Assembly (NCBI GenBank): GCA_030062745.1
Contig: CP099843.1
Location: 2,109,001-2,173,000, forward strand
DNA length: 64,000 nt
Source of the DNA: Capitulum mitella
Taxonomy: Eukaryota > Arthropoda > Thecostraca > Pollicipedomorpha > Pollicipedidae
Reading direction: 5' to 3'
Positions 8,813 through 22,175 of the stretch are shown in pieces. The notes under the pieces were generated by a model. The model was not told the DNA's origin, did not search any database, and worked only from the letters and a program-made list of their open reading frames with translations. Every line of letters starts with the position of its first letter. The stretch's first letter is position 1. The position numbers and the translations under genes were made by a program.

Positions 8813-10540
8813 ACCGGAAGTTAAAAACTGCACAGGAGATGTGGAAATGATTCAAAAAGGTATGCACATTCCATGTTAGACGAGCCCCTGCTGCCTGGCC
8901 TTGTGTCGGTGCCAAGGATCATCTTCGACCTGTTGCTTGTTCGACGTTTAAGGCGGCCATCGGTAAGAAGGGCTGTTGTTTGAAACTGACATGCTCTCGC
9001 AAAGTGGCCAGCCAAGAGCTGGGCCCACCGTGGCAGATATCTAGTATTGTGGTGCCCAGCCGCCGGTCTCAGCGAACCCGACTAATTCGATCATGATCTG
9101 AGTGGATGTTTGGTTACCATTCAGTTAACGTTTGAATACTCTGTCCGATGGCGGAATAGCTCACTGCCAAAGGTATTTTGTCAGCCCTGTGTCGGTCTTA
9201 TGTCGGTGCCGCCGAGGACCACTTTGGAGGCTCTAGGGCCCCGCTGTTTGTTCGATGCTCAAGGCGACGATCGGTAAGGACTGTTGTTTGAAGCCATTCG
9301 TGGAAATACATCTCTGTTTTCCGTACCGCACTGTTTTGCGTGCGATGATCGCGGTTCTGGCTGTACCATTGTATGTACTATAATGGCCTGGAAAGACTGC
9401 AGAGAATTGAATAACGTGAAATAGCAACTGGAAAAGAAACCCAAGAACGTTTTTTTGTTGTTTCAACGGTCTAGGTGCATAGCGTGCCTGAGAAGAATCT
9501 TGCAGCGCCTTGGAATTTCTCGAATGAGGTAAGCATCATTAGCTTCAAGATCATGTCAGGCTTTTTCAAAGCCATCAGGATTTGAACCACAGGAAATCTC
9601 GAAGATATTAAAAATCGCAGCATTGCTTTCGACATTGTCTGACAGTTCTTGCACCGTCATCTTCGAAACAACTATGTGCTCTCAATGATTGCGCAGACAA
9701 CATCGAACGGAAATTTGCAGATCATATAAGCAAGTCATTTGTCTCTGAGACAACGTGATATTATAGATGCAAATCTCGGTTTCTGGCGGTAGGACTGGTG
9801 ATCTTAGAGCGCGATGGTTGGTCTAAAATGTTTTTCAATGTATGCTCCACAGAATGACCCGCCGGTCCCACCAGTTGCGTTGGCCGTCGCCGGGCGTTGG
9901 CGGGCGGTGCCGGCCGAATGCCGCTACTGTTCGCCATGCTGTACGAGATGCGAGATGTAAGGATCGGGTCTTGCCATATGCATTTGACCGTAAGTGACAA
10001 CAGTGCAGGGAAAAAGTCGAATTTAAGTTGGGAACAGCCAGGAGTACGACTGTGTTATTAGCGCCCGGCCACCACTGACACGCCTCTGCCACAACGCCAC
10101 AGCCGAAAGTTGCGAAGTCCTAACTTGCGCCATGTTAACTTGTCTTATTTTCGGGGCATCACGCGAAATACGCTTAACTTTGATTTTTCCTTTGATATCG
10201 TTTCGAAAGATGTTACTGAAATAATACGCTTACTAGGTCTCATTAAAAGCATCGCACATTTCTCGGACATACACGAATCCCTGTCGATTGCCATTAGAAT
10301 CGTTTTTAAATTCTCGTTCCTGGAGATTCTGGGTGAGATCAGCGACCTCACCCTTTCCTTAGAGGAGCATATATCCACTGCCACCAAAAAGTGCAGCCCA
10401 TCTTCTTTTGCGTATACAAAATCCTCCGCCTGCTAACGCCAGAAGCACGTTCAACTCCTAATCCAGAGTCGTCATTTCCCACACATCCCTCGCTGCCTCT
10501 CCGTTTTGGGAGAGGTTGCGCTGCGACGCAGTGCGCGATG
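8813..10540. other. Intergenic sequence with an old duplication
   Basis: A segment near 8897-8990 is repeated in diverged form at about 9190-9295. Both copies contain GTGTCGGTGCC, then TTGTTCGA, AAGGCG, ATCGGTAAG and GCTGTTGTTTGAA or a near match. No gene was recognised. Open frames at 9761-10387 on either strand show no motif. Confidence 0.5.
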
Positions 10541-10552
10541 CGATGTGATGCC

Positions 10553-10982
10553 ATGAACAGGGTGCAGAAGGCGATTAACTCCGGGGCCAGGATCGTCTCT
10601 GGCGCTCGCGGTCGTGACCACATCTCTCAGACTGTGGGAGCTCTTGGTTGGCGCGGTGTGCTTGATCTTGTCGCCCGCCGCGACAGTCTGGCTGTCTTGA
10701 GAGCCCTTTAACGACCCGCGGGCTCCGGCGGCAGTCCGGTCCCTGTTTATTCGACGGGCTAATGTTTCCAGGCGTCGCACCCGTTCTTCAGTCGCCTGTG
10801 CCCTACAGCCACCGCCGTTTCGTATTTCTTCCTGGCTTCCCTTCGGCGCAGCCTCGTCCTGGAGCCGCCTGCCGCCGGCCACAGCCGCATCTGCCTTCCG
10901 ACGTGATTTCATTTCATGTCTCGACCGTTGTTTATTGCAAGCTCGACTCTCTCCTTGCATTTGTTCTACCTGCTCGATGTGA
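10553..10982 (+). pseudogene. C-terminal end of a non-LTR retrotransposon reverse-transcriptase ORF (5'-truncated, frameshifted)
   Basis: Codons from 10553 read N-R-V-Q-K-A-I-N-S-G-A-R-I-V-S-G, then DHIS and LGW, and then a Leu/Arg-rich helix ending R-A-L. This is the familiar block (LQ..NFAARxV.G...DHITPxL..LGWxPV) downstream of the RT domain in Jockey/CR1-type LINEs. One frameshift near 10708 moves to a second frame, where V-R-S-L-F-I-R-R-A-N-V, a W-S-R-L-P block and F-R-R-D-F follow. This frame closes at TGA 10980-10982. The upstream RT and endonuclease domains are absent, so this is a truncated dead copy. Confidence 0.7.
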
Positions 10983-12026
10983 CTTTTACTGGACTCGGTG
11001 TCTTTGTGTCCATTTGCCCATGTATCTCATTTGGATCAAATATTAAACCGTTGCCTGGTACAACAAATAACACCAACAAAAAAAGAAATACTGGCGGAAT
11101 AAGTCGTGGTTCCCAAGGTACGTAGTAGGTCGGTTTTAGCCCTCTCCCAGCGGTGGCGGGTGTCGAAATAAGGCATTCCACAGGTGTTGCCGGGTTAATA
11201 TTAATCTGGATAAAGTGCAGATACATAGGCACTCTTCCCTTGATTATAGGTAGTATGTCGTCTGCTTATAATCTAACTTATTTATACGCTGCTCTAGTTT
11301 GTACTGATTTGTACCCTGCACTGGTGGCCAATTTGTTGAAAGGTTTGAATCTGATGGGGTTCGATTCATTTCATCTTTACAGTGGCCTCACTTTCCAGTA
11401 TTCCACAGCCGACATCTAAACTATCGGAATGTGAAGCCAATTTTGCCATCCTTCATAAGTGGAAAATATGTAGCATGTTTGCGAGTCTAAGGCGCAAAGG
11501 GTGACCTTTGCAGGTAACTTCTACCGACAAACACTTTTTCAGAACTTAAAAGGCGCTGAGATAAACCAAAATGCATATTCTTTGTGATGAAACACTATCA
11601 TTAGCTATGTCCATGACCGTATCCATTCTCAGAGTGTAAGATAAAAGAGTAAAAAGAATAAAGACACTGAACATTTGTTACGTTGCATTGCATGCTTCTG
11701 CCATTGTAGTCAATTCTAGAAGCAGAGGAGTGCATACAACATAAAAACGGATACTGACGGCATGAAAATTCTAATGAACTTCTTTTACGACGCGAGTAGC
11801 ATTCTCAGTTTTTCAAATATCATTTGAAAAATCCCTTGAAATTTCGGTAACCAGTCATGCATTTAGGGCAAAACACGAAAGAACTAGATTTCGCCAGCAT
11901 TGGACAGGATATACTGCATGCACCCGATGCCATGGAGCGATGAATCTGTTGCAGAAAATGAGGTTAATCTTTTGCTTAGCATTGCAATGGTCAGAATGCT
12001 CCTGTATAGCGTGATGAAGTGTGTAA
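10983..12026. other. No recognised gene
   Basis: Probably LINE 3' UTR at first, then anonymous sequence. The open frame at 11153-11419 has no recognisable feature. Confidence 0.4.
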
Positions 12027-12053
12027 ACACACACACATATATATATATATATA

Positions 12054-12118
<65 letters not shown>
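12027..12118. repeat. Compound palindromic microsatellite (AC)n(AT)n(GT)n(AT)n(GT)n
   Basis: Alternating purine-pyrimidine tract. AC and AT runs are followed by GT, AT and GT runs, making a self-complementary block able to fold or form Z-DNA. Tyr-Ile or Cys-Val repeat frames on both strands come from it. Confidence 0.95.
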
Positions 12119-15100
12119 TTTTAGGAACAGACATAATATCAGACATAAACTGAGAGTTTTGGAGGCTGTCCACATCAGAAAAGACTCCGTCACAAACAGA
12201 CAAATGGACGTGAGATGTACCATTTCTCGGTATCATGGATAGTCTCTGGAACCAAGGCACGAGCGTGTCATAGACCTTTCAGCGTACTGATATTTGTAGC
12301 ATATTTAGAGTATGTTCATATTTGTATATAGCTATACCAGCGGTGCATACCGCATTATCATGAATGCGAAGCGTAAATAATAATAATTTTCAAAAGAACT
12401 ATTCTGAAAATGAGCCCACTGACCCGATAATCGACGCAACGGATATAACGGATGTTGCTACTGTGCTTCTATTTTCGTATGCCTAATGATGTTGTGGGAT
12501 TCAACGAAGCGTTACAGAATAATAACACAGACACGCTCCTAAATAGCCTGACTCTATCTCAAAGAAGAGTGGTGAGAAAACTAGAAAACCAATCTAAAAA
12601 CAAATGAGCTGCCAATATGCTGTCACATTTAATTCAACATATAGATGTATGTGTACAGTCACATTCATGGGTGATGTCTATACATGCAAAAGATTAAGAC
12701 TAAACATCGTAAAACAACTTGAAATATTTGTTGTGCGATGACGACTGCAGCGGTATCATTCATGACATGTTCTCAACAAAGGAGTCATGGATTAATCATA
12801 TGCACGAGATTGACCTGCCATCCGGAATATTCATGGTTCCGTTGAATCCTCGTTCATTTTGGAGCAGCCCAGCTTGAATCAGCGTATTTCCCCACAAGAT
12901 ACCGTTGCGTGCTTCTGAGCCACTGGCGTCGCACTGGAGCCGTTTATCAGCAAACGCTCTGTCGAAGTTTAACATGCAATGTCGGCTACATAATCGTCCC
13001 TGGTGCCGGCCTGGGCCGTTAAGGGCGGGTCCATCACGCACGTAAACTGCGTGTAGGACAGTAACAGACCCTGCAAATCATGCTGCAGCACGCAATTACG
13101 GCAAAAGTCGCATATAGCACGGTGGTTTACGAGAAAATTGGGGCGTGTTTAGAAACTGCAATTGGTTTCGGTAACTCCGTGCAGAAATGTCGGATGGCGT
13201 TTCAGATTCAATGCAAATTCAATTTAATTAGACCATCTGGTCAAATACGTGTGTGTACCTACACATCGGTGAGCCTCGCTTGCATGAAAAATTTGATATT
13301 TCCATCGGTGTGTAAAAACATTTGGGTTTATCACTCCCTTATCGCTCAGCCTTTGTAATATTTGCCTGTAAGTCCCTCAGCCGTACCAAAAATTGTTAAT
13401 GAGCAAACACTGTGGGGGCGCATTGACATCATCACAGTCATGTGCTCCTCGAAACTGCAGCTGATTTTGATTACGGTGGACGGTTTTATCACAAGCAGGC
13501 CTCAAACGGCGAAAGTTGGAGGAAGGTCCACAATCGATGATTACAGAGAGGTCAATAGGAACGCACTCTGTCGTTCGATGAAAATGCTCGTAGTGTAGAA
13601 AACTGGCAGCAGATGGCACTTATGATCTGTTTGGCTTCTGCGGCATGAGAGTTGAGGCCTGTGTTCTGAAATCTTTTCGACAGATCAAGTGATTCGTGCG
13701 ATGAAATGTTCTTTCTCTTTGCGGCTGCTCGAGCAGCAGCAATGCATGGTTCCACCATTTTGCCCGATTTCTCATAATTGTGCGCAATGCTGAAACCCTG
13801 TTCCATGAATTTGCGCCATATCCTGCAGTTGCGTTTGCATATTTAATTCAGGCAAATTTGAGAACCAATAAGAAGTTCAGTTTATTGTAAGTTGATATCC
13901 CTTTTTTTCTTTCCAAAGGTTTATAGTCTATGATAAATCTCGGCATCCAAGTCACTCTCCCGTGAGCTCAGCATGACCCACGAAATGTGCTCGATCATAT
14001 AGGTGTAACGTAGCTGTGTAATGGCCAAGGAAAAATTTACTTGCGTTATGTGCCTTAACGAATTCATGGCAAAATTCGAAAGCTGGGGGAATGGAACAGA
14101 CCCCTCACGTTTATCTGTAGTGCAATTCATACCGCGACTTTGCTTCACTGAGAGCCCGAAATGAAAAAAATCCACTGCTGCTGTCAAGCCCCACGAACTG
14201 TCACTTGGTTTGATTGAATTACCTCTTTATTTTAACAAAAAGTTGGCAAGCGTGCGTGCGTGTTCCACACGGAGAACAAAACATAACCTCCTGGTCATTA
14301 GTCATAGCGATTCCCTGCTTGAAGGCACCATTGCTCTCCCTCAGGGGTCTTACAGAAATTCAATCATACTATTGAGTGGATGGGTAGAGACGCCACGCAA
14401 GAACTAACAAGAGAAGGCTGCACTATCTTTTATGCGTGGTTCCAAAATTTCAGCGTTACTCAGTGATAACGACCGGCAGTACAACTTTTTCAAAGCTAAC
14501 TGGGGATGCAAACCCCATGCTTCAGTCCATTTCCTGGGGGAAGTGCAGTGTGTTGTGGCGACTTCAGGGAAACCGCATTCCGTAACATCACCCCTCTGTT
14601 TCTTCAACCAGTGTACGTTATCATGGTACAGACAGGTCATTTTGTTATGCTTATGCATTTTTCACCGAGTATCAACACTAAATGCTGTAAGTTTGTTACT
14701 AACAACACTAAGCAAATAAGCAATCTCCATGTAATTTCGCGAAACTTTGGAATGGCCACAATTAGCCGAGGTATGTTACTCAATGCGCAAGTGGGGCGGA
14801 GACGCATTTTGCCGCTAAATGCTCCCTGTGCGGACCCTGTTGTTCCGTCTACATGAGATGACGGGACGACGGGCAGGAGAGGGTCCGAAGTTTGCTGTCA
14901 GACCCATTGGAGCAAGGAGGAGGAACAACCGTTACAAATTAATTTCTGCTCCACAAATCTTGAAAAAAACCTCAAATTGTTTGGTTTATTAAATTGTATT
15001 CGTGTTACACCTTCCAGCAGTCCCATTACCTCTTGCATGATACTCACCATAGGCGTAGGAGCGGGGGGTCAGGGGCCATGGCCCCCCGCTTTTCAAGATG

Positions 15101-16024
15101 GGGTCAGCAATGTTAACTTTCCCTTCCTAATTTTTGAGAATTAATTTTTGTTTAGCTTACTTTTGAGCTATCTAAAACATGCCTGGCGATTTGCCCAGTC
15201 CATCCATAATTCACCTTAATGCCTTATGGATAAAACTGCGTCATATTGAAAAGGAATACTTCGATTAATTGCATAGAAACTGGTATGGCAGCACCTTATG
15301 CTACCATATCCAGCGGGAGCCAGACATATCCTGAGGCAAACTGTAGCGCACTCTAGCACCCAAGCTGCACATTTTTAACCTATCTGATAAAATTGCCAGT
15401 ATCTCTCTTGAGCTAATGAGATGGTGAATAGTGGTTAGTAGAACAGATGACAGATCAGAGTTAATTGGAGAGCGGTTGAAGGTGTTGTCTGGGAAGACAG
15501 AAAACTGGGACCGAACGCGGCTCAAGGCGGAATTCAAGCCCATAGAAATTTCAAGGACGCGTTACCAACCAATCTTCGGGGTCCTCCTAAATGTCCCCTT
15601 AATCTCCCGTATCCGAGGCTTCCGTAGGCACCTCCGACCATGACCTTTCTGAGGACGGGGTGTGTCCGGAGACATTCAACACGAAGCCCTTTCACAACCA
15701 CGTCCCGTTTCAGGCCTTCCTCACGAGAACATTTTACGCTCTGACTTCTTACACCGAATGAGTGAACCATTTGGCTTAAAGCCAGGTCAGACGATTTCAT
15801 TTTGTCGTACTGTACCGCCTCCTCCTCCCCCGCCAGCTTAAATAATTTGGCCCCCGGCTTCCCCACTTTTTTTAAACGTTCCCACGCCTGTGTTCTTCAC
15901 TATGCTCAAAAAGACGTCCTCTAGGGGACGAATTTACTTTGCGCATATTGGGAATTTCAGCTTGTCAACGATATCATCAATTTAACGACTTTTAGACGAT
16001 GAAGCAAAAACCGAAACGCTTATA
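12119..16024. other. Long stretch without recognised gene
   Basis: Several open frames of 80-116 codons occur (12796-13041 minus, 13080-13358 plus, 14506-14856 plus, 15534-15866 minus). None shows a domain, a signal peptide of note, or linked splice structure. At 15053-15105 there is a G/C-rich, partly palindromic block (GGGGGGTCAGGGGCCATGGCCCCCC) of the sort found in transposon ends. The rest is featureless to me. Confidence 0.4.
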
Positions 16025-17186
16025 TGACCCGGTTCCGACGGGGGGGGGCGGTTGACCATTTCCCCTGAGGTTTTTCAAAGATTGCGAGAAAACGAACCGA
16101 ATGCAGCGCCACGAAATTTCGTGTACCTTTTCCTTGGTCATTTTTACATCTTGTGTCAAAGGTTTCATCTCGGGTCGCATGCAGTGTCTAACCTAGGTCA
16201 GGTCAAGTGTACCTATGTCCAAAAACGTTTGGCGCCCTATAGTTTTTTCGGAAAACGTGGCATTACAATAAAACTTTCTGGGATCAGAGATCTTTATAGA
16301 TGCAACGAATATATTTCAGATTTTTTTAGAAGCTTCTAGGTCATTGACCTAAGGTTAACCTCCATTTTAAAGACATGTCGTTGTTTTTCTCGGAAACTGA
16401 CGGATTTTTTATATCATGTTGAGTGTGAGATGATGCAGACATCCAATGACTGTGACTGGACAAAGTGTCAATGATCTCCAACCATTGGCCCGAGGTTAGA
16501 TCACCAATAACTGCTTTGGGCCAAAATGCACCGCAGACAAAATCGGCGATGAATGAATTAGAACGGATAGGAAATGGTAGGACTGACTCTCACAGCTGTG
16601 AATGACACCAAAAAGTTGGAAAAGTTTAAAAAAATTGCATATTTTGGAAGTCGCGAATGAATTTCCGCTCATTGTGCAGATTGTTGACTCATGAATTGTT
16701 TCAAAAAATCAAGCATTGAAAACCACAACAAAAATCACAAGCATCAAGGAACACCATTTTGCATGGCTTATTTTTCCAAAATAAAGGAACGCCAAAATTT
16801 ACTCTTGTTAATTCCATCCCGTGTTCGGCACCGGTGCCCACGGTGCATTGAGGCGAAAATCGCTGTCTCCAGTTCAACGTTGCCGCTTACCTATCCGTTG
16901 GTGCCTTGAGCTAAATTTTATCTGTCACAACCCTTGGGATCCAGGCTGTTTCTCGGCTTCATTTTTCGTTTCGATTCTGGGCTGTGAAAAAACAGATATA
17001 GGATTAAATGGTGTGCACATTTTCCAAACTAAACATGAGGCCAGTTTCGAGCTCTACTCGTCGCGAGCTTTCCAACGGTAGGCGTGGCCGACTGTTGGCG
17101 AGTTAGAAGGGGGCGGTCAACCGCCCCTCCCCTACCTCCCCCAGTCGAGCGTGCTTGGCCTCGACCGCCGGGAGAACGTGGGTTAA
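16025..17186 (-). mobile_element. TTAA-type non-autonomous element, family A, copy 1
   Basis: This aligns along its whole length to the reverse complement of 40696-41946. Shared stretches include the TTTGTGTACCTTTT-type block, AGGTCAGGTCAA, CCTATGTCCAAAAA.GTTT.GCGCCCT, ATTGCATATTTTGGAA and CCAGTTTCGAGCT. The right end reads GTGGG then TTAA (17183-17186). The left end (TGACCCGG at about 16025) is a decayed TTAACCC. No transposase is encoded. The CCC..GGG ends at TTAA fit piggyBac-type target choice. Confidence 0.7.
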
Positions 17187-19734
17187 CGAACCTAACGATA
17201 AGATGCTTAAAAGATGGAACAATCGGTATACGTATGCTTACAATTTATTATTTTATGGTCAAAAATCAATGCCAAAAGTGTTAAGAAAGCCTAAACTTTT
17301 CAAATGAAACGCACAGCTGGCTGTGTCGGACCACCATACGCCGAAGAGCAGCACGAACTGAGTTAAAAGGGGGGGGGGGGAACGGGAAGAGGGAGCGGAA
17401 ATGACAATATGTCGTGAACCAGTGAGGTCTGGGGCGTAATTTGCCGGATATTTAGATGAGTGGATCTGACGAAGAACCTTAACACTCCACATTTTCCCTG
17501 CATACAACAGCAGAGGTATATGCTATGTTTTCGTGAATATGGGAGAGGGCATGCATACTTAGACTAGATTAAAATAATATTCGCATAAAAGTTCCGCAGA
17601 AGGAAACATACTGAAACGCTGTTGAGCCTCAAAATGATTTCAAGAAACAACCCAGTTTCCTTGATCGAGATATCATATTTTGGTGACATTCCACTCAGTA
17701 ATATGACGATTCTTTGGGAAAGTGCGGTGTCGTATCGTAAAATGCGTCCATTCCAGTACCCCCATATCTCGCTCCACACGTCACTAAAAACGGTACATTT
17801 CCGTGCCCGTTGTCTTCTTTCCTGATGCTAATTGGCATATGGCGATGAAATGGTGCCCATTATGTATTGTTTTTGGAAAACTAAGGCTTCTTACGATTTT
17901 CGGCTTTGTTTTCCGTCTTAAAATATGAAACGTTAAGTGCGCATTTCACCGAATTTTCTCCACCTTTTTTAAGCGACTGACTGTTAGGTTTCCAAATTAA
18001 TGTTAAGGTTTGCGAGCAATCGTCCATCAACATCAAGTCAACGAGCAACCGTCCATCAATTTCAAGTCAACGATCAAGAAAAACACAGTTTGCCAGATTT
18101 CCAATGGCCAAACACAACTTCCAGTTTTTAGATAGCGTCCCAAGTAAATGCGCCCCTTAAATGTCTTTGGCACAGTGAATAACATGTTCTGATTCCTTAT
18201 AACGCAAACAAACTAGCGTTAATAATATGTGATAAAACAAAATCCTCCCCCCCCAACCGCTTTGTATGATAATGCTTAACAATCTGGGACGGACCGAACG
18301 CAAATAGCATTCAGATACGCCCTCCACGACCGCGTTTCGTGGCACCTCTGTCAAATGCGCCCTTTGCAAGGTTTTGCAAAATTACATGACGTACTTCATT
18401 CCTTGATGTGGCCCTTCCATGACAAATCCATAAACAGCGCAAAACGACTCACCTTTGCCTTGCTCACGTATGTACATTGATGGAGATACAGGAAACCTGA
18501 TGCCAAGAAATACCGCCCACTTTAGACGCGGGAAATACACCGCACTTCTTCGGAGCGCTCTCTCTTGATTTTGGTCCCATCAAAATAACGTTCCTGATGC
18601 AAACTACGGAAAACGTTTGAATTTAACGAGACATATTTTTCTTTTGCCCGAGGAGCACTACCACTAAGATGGCGGAGGAAGGGAGGGAGAGGGAGAGGAA
18701 GAAAAAATATCGCCTAATATTTGAGTTAGCCGAGTATTCGAATACTGTTTTGTATTTCGGTGCAGAATCTGAAGAAAATATGGGCCAAGTTATATATGAC
18801 CAAGCGGAATGCTAATTGGAGCATTGCTAGCGTGTTTTTGGTTCCTTTAAGGTTGAAAACAAAGCGCGATTATGGCTCTGCTCTGCGCCTCACGTTTCGT
18901 GGGGCCACGCGTTGCCCCGCAAATAATCTGACGCTCGTTGTGTGCCTAGCTCTGGCCACGACTGGCAGAAGCGCCGAATCGGGATAAGTCAGTGAGTGGA
19001 GCTGGACGGTACAGGAAGGTAAATATCAGCCCATTTACATGGTCTACTATAGGGAACGACCAACAGAAAAGTCCGTTCAAGCACTAAAAGAGAATATGCG
19101 TGTAACGGACTTGTGCACATATGCTGATTTTTTACACGAAAAATATATTGCACTTTCATTACACATATACAGCACATAATGTAACGCGGCAGCGAAATAG
19201 TGTCGTCGAGTAGCAGCGGAGGACAGATACCACTACCATCGTCAGTAGCACTACGTTCTTGACGTTGCCTACGTGCTCAGTCCTGAGCTTGATTAAGCTC
19301 GGTTAGCAGCCCGAACGGTGACTGTGAGTGCGTCCATTTCCGTAGCAATTTTTTTACGGATTTAATCAAAACGTCTTCCCAGGGCGCTTTCCAATCACAG
19401 TTCGAGCTCAGCAGAAGAACTTGTTGCAAGGGCTCGGAATTTCGATCACTGGGCTTGATTAGGCAATGGGAAATCAACGATGCAAGTCTGTGGCTTGAGT
19501 TGACCTGCGATCTAGATTCTGTTGCTAACTCACAGTTTTCATCTGAGATTCCGGGCGTGTTCCGCATTCAAGCGCTCTTTTTTCCGGTCTCTGCGACATG
19601 GGAAGTTGGTGCTGTTCAGATATTTAACTTGTCTTGGAGTGTATTAAAACACGCGTGTTCATGGAAATCACAATATAAAATCTGCTTCCGTTTTTTTTTC
19701 AGGGATTCGGGAAGATGATTTTGACGCTTTGGTC
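17187..19734. other. No recognised gene
   Basis: Contains a G10 run at about 17369, a repeated GTCAACGA.CAA..GTCCATCAA phrase (18015-18075) and an A/G-rich patch (18670-18710). No exon could be recognised. Confidence 0.4.
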
Positions 19735-19785
19735 TTCACAAAAGGAAAAAGAAACAACGTATGTTGCCCCTCCAAAAACGCCGGC

Positions 19786-21540
19786 AGGAGCTGGATTTGG
19801 GAGCATGTCGGGTTTGTCGTTATTCAATCAGGCGGCGTAGGCGGAACGAGAGTGACATGCAAAATATGAAATAAAGTGCTCAGCCATAAAAAAACAATGA
19901 ACCCGGTTAGTCACATAATGAAACATCCAGAGCCAAATCAAAGGCGTGGAAAAAGCAGAGACGAACCAAGCTTCCTAGCTTTTTGTCGCACCAGTCCATA
20001 GACATTGCTGATGACGTTGGCCTCCATGATTTTTGTTCGCTTGTTTGTCTCGAATACGAAATTGCTCATCGCACAACGGTAGACAGGTGCATTGATGAGT
20101 TGCATGAAACAGAGGCTGAACACCTCAAGGATGACCTGAAAAATGTTGAGACAATGACAGTAACAACTGATGGATGGTCCAGCAGTAGCGGTGCAAGCTT
20201 TATGAACATTTATGTCCATGTTGTGAACATTAACGTTGACGAAGACTTGGATCTCAAGTCTTCAAGTCTCGGCGTGAAAGAAATGAAATAACGGCAGGAA
20301 ACTACAGGGCTAAGACAAAAAAAGTGGAAGACGAGTTTGGAGTGAAGGACAAAGTGTTTGCCAGAACAATGAAAACAAAGCGAATGTTGCGTACCCGAGT
20401 CCAGAGAGGAACGGATGCATAGCCCTCCTGATTCAGTCAACGGTCAGCCATGGACTAAAAGCGAGCTCTGCTATAGGCACCATTGTTGATAAGATGAAAA
20501 AAATAGCTAAGAGGTCACAAAAAGCTATAAAATGGAGTATGGTTATGAGTTGGAAAAGCAACAGAAAGAAGGGGCCTGAAAACTCAGTCACTGAAGCAAG
20601 AACTACTGACGCAGTGGAACAGCACCCTTGCAATGGTTAAATCCATAATAAGAGTCGAAGAAACTGAGCAGGTCTCTGTGGACGAGAAAAGTGACCCGGA
20701 CGATCCACAGCACGTCACCCCTAAAAATACAGGCTTCATGAAAGTGCAATATGTTGACGACTGCTTGCGTGAGATCGGAGATCTGTCACAGGTGATTGGC
20801 GACAAAAAAGCCGAACGAATGAACGAGCCAACAAACTGGTTACTTTTATAGAACCATTCGAGGAGTTCACGGCCCTGCTAGGAGAAAAGAAGTATGAAAC
20901 GGTATCAACTGTCCTGCCACTGGTGAAGCAGTCTGAGAAGTACATGGAAGTGAAAGATGATGATCGCAACTAAATGGCAGCTATCAAGGGCGCCATGTTG
21001 GACGACTTCAGGCGCCTCACTGCCCCGAATCTGAACAGAGATATACTGACCAGAGCAATCATGTTGGACCCAGGATACTCCAGATCATCTGGTCTAACAA
21101 GAGAGGAAGAAGAACGGGTGTTCGAGAGTCTAAAGAGCGAAATTAGAAGAGCCCCTTCCACCGCAGCAGTCGCGGTAGCTACAAACACGGAATCTGCGGG
21201 AAAGATGGTGGAAAGGAGGCTTCTTGTGATGGAATCATCCTCTGGTTCAGAGAACGATGACAATGGGTCACTTGGAAATATTTTGGTTCCGGCAAGAAAA
21301 GCTTCGAAAAGACACATCTCCCATGTAATGGTGGAAGACAAATCAGCCCAGCTTTCAAAGGCTGGCAGAGGAGTACTTGGCGGTTTCAGCTCGCAGCACG
21401 CCTGCAAAGCGCGTGTTTTAGCGGACAGGCTTCGTGCTCAACAACCGTCGGCTGGCCCTGGGAAAACATCGATTCAGTGCGAGCCTCTGCCTTTCCGACA
21501 AAGGGCAGAACACCGTGTGAGTGTAACCAAGTGATGTAAC
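19786..21540 (+). pseudogene. hAT-superfamily transposase relic (ZBED-like)
   Basis: A BED-type zinc finger opens the relic (19786-19932). It reads R-S-W-I-W-E-H-V-G-F, then T-C-K-I-stop, where the stop replaces the second Cys, then S-H-I-M-K-H-P with the two His ligands. A frameshift leads into 19983-20291. There VTTDGWSS (about 20160-20180) contains the first catalytic Asp of hAT enzymes and precedes a Y-V-H-x-x-N-I-N strand. Further on are F-G-V-K-D-K-V (about 20335), T-Q-W-N-S-T-L-A-M-V (about 20609; the tRWNST motif), a L-P-L-V-K-Q block (about 20920) and M-L-D-P-G-Y (about 21065). The dimerisation region contains Y-L-A-V-S-A-R-S-T-P-A-K-R-V-F (about 21373-21417). Several stops and frame changes make it non-functional. 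Terminal repeats were not identified. Confidence 0.85.
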
Positions 21541-22086
21541 ACATTATCGTTTCCCTTGCGCTGTTTGTCACTGCTGAATCGAGTCACAACACCTGAGCGG
21601 CCCGAAATCGAAGCTGGACCTGCAACACCACAGTTGGCTCTCGCAAAAAGCCTCTAACAACGGATTTTTGAACATTCCTTACGAAGATTTGGTTATTTTT
21701 AAACGTGTTACATTTAGCACGATTTTGAATACGTCTGCCTGTTGCCTTTAAACAAAACAATGAACCACGTGCACAGGCCGCTCACAAAAATTTCATTTTG
21801 ACGTCGATACTGCAAATAGTTTATTACAGTGGTTGCAAGGAATACCGAATGCCAAGCGGAATCTAATTCTTGTTCTCATGCTGTCTATGGCTGCGGTAGC
21901 GGGGAGCGGGTGGAGCGATTCCTGTCAAATGAATGGCTGGGGTGAATGAGCCCTTGCCACCTTCTCATATCCGAATGATTTCATTCCAAACATTCGTTTC
22001 AATATGACCGTTCCAAAGCACCACCATCGTACCGTAGTGACAGTCTGCTCCTCTGACTGCCAGATTGCCCTCAGTCAGTGACGTCA
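21541..22086. other. No recognised gene
   Basis: Presumed 3' flank of the hAT relic. Nothing else seen. Confidence 0.4.
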
Positions 22087-22175
22087 GGGACGGGGTAGGA
22101 TCAAGGATCTGAAGGGATCTTTCGATATATGATCGTCATCAAGATCCCTTCAGATCCTTGATCCCACCCCGTCCC
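22087..22175. repeat. Near-perfect 35-bp stem hairpin
   Basis: The left arm (22087-22121) and right arm (22141-22175) are reverse complements at 34 of 35 positions, the exception being an A opposite C near the base. The loop is 19 nt. The arms carry GGATCAAGGATCTGAAGGG, the same core that is tandemly repeated at 23363-23665. Confidence 0.9.

Noticed and set aside
10145-10387. Minus-strand 80-codon frame rich in charged residues
   Set aside because: No recognisable family and no linked exon.
11015-11215. Possible inverted repeat around ATATTAA(A/C)CCG
   Set aside because: Only partial matching after alignment by eye; not distinguishable from chance in AT-rich DNA.
12796-13041. Minus-strand 81-codon frame with balanced composition
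   Set aside because: Could be an exon, but no splice-linked partner or known motif was found.
22087-22175. CRISPR or bacterial terminator interpretation of the hairpin and nearby repeats
   Set aside because: Spacing is irregular, units are diverged and no cas-like gene or bacterial context exists; the window is eukaryotic.
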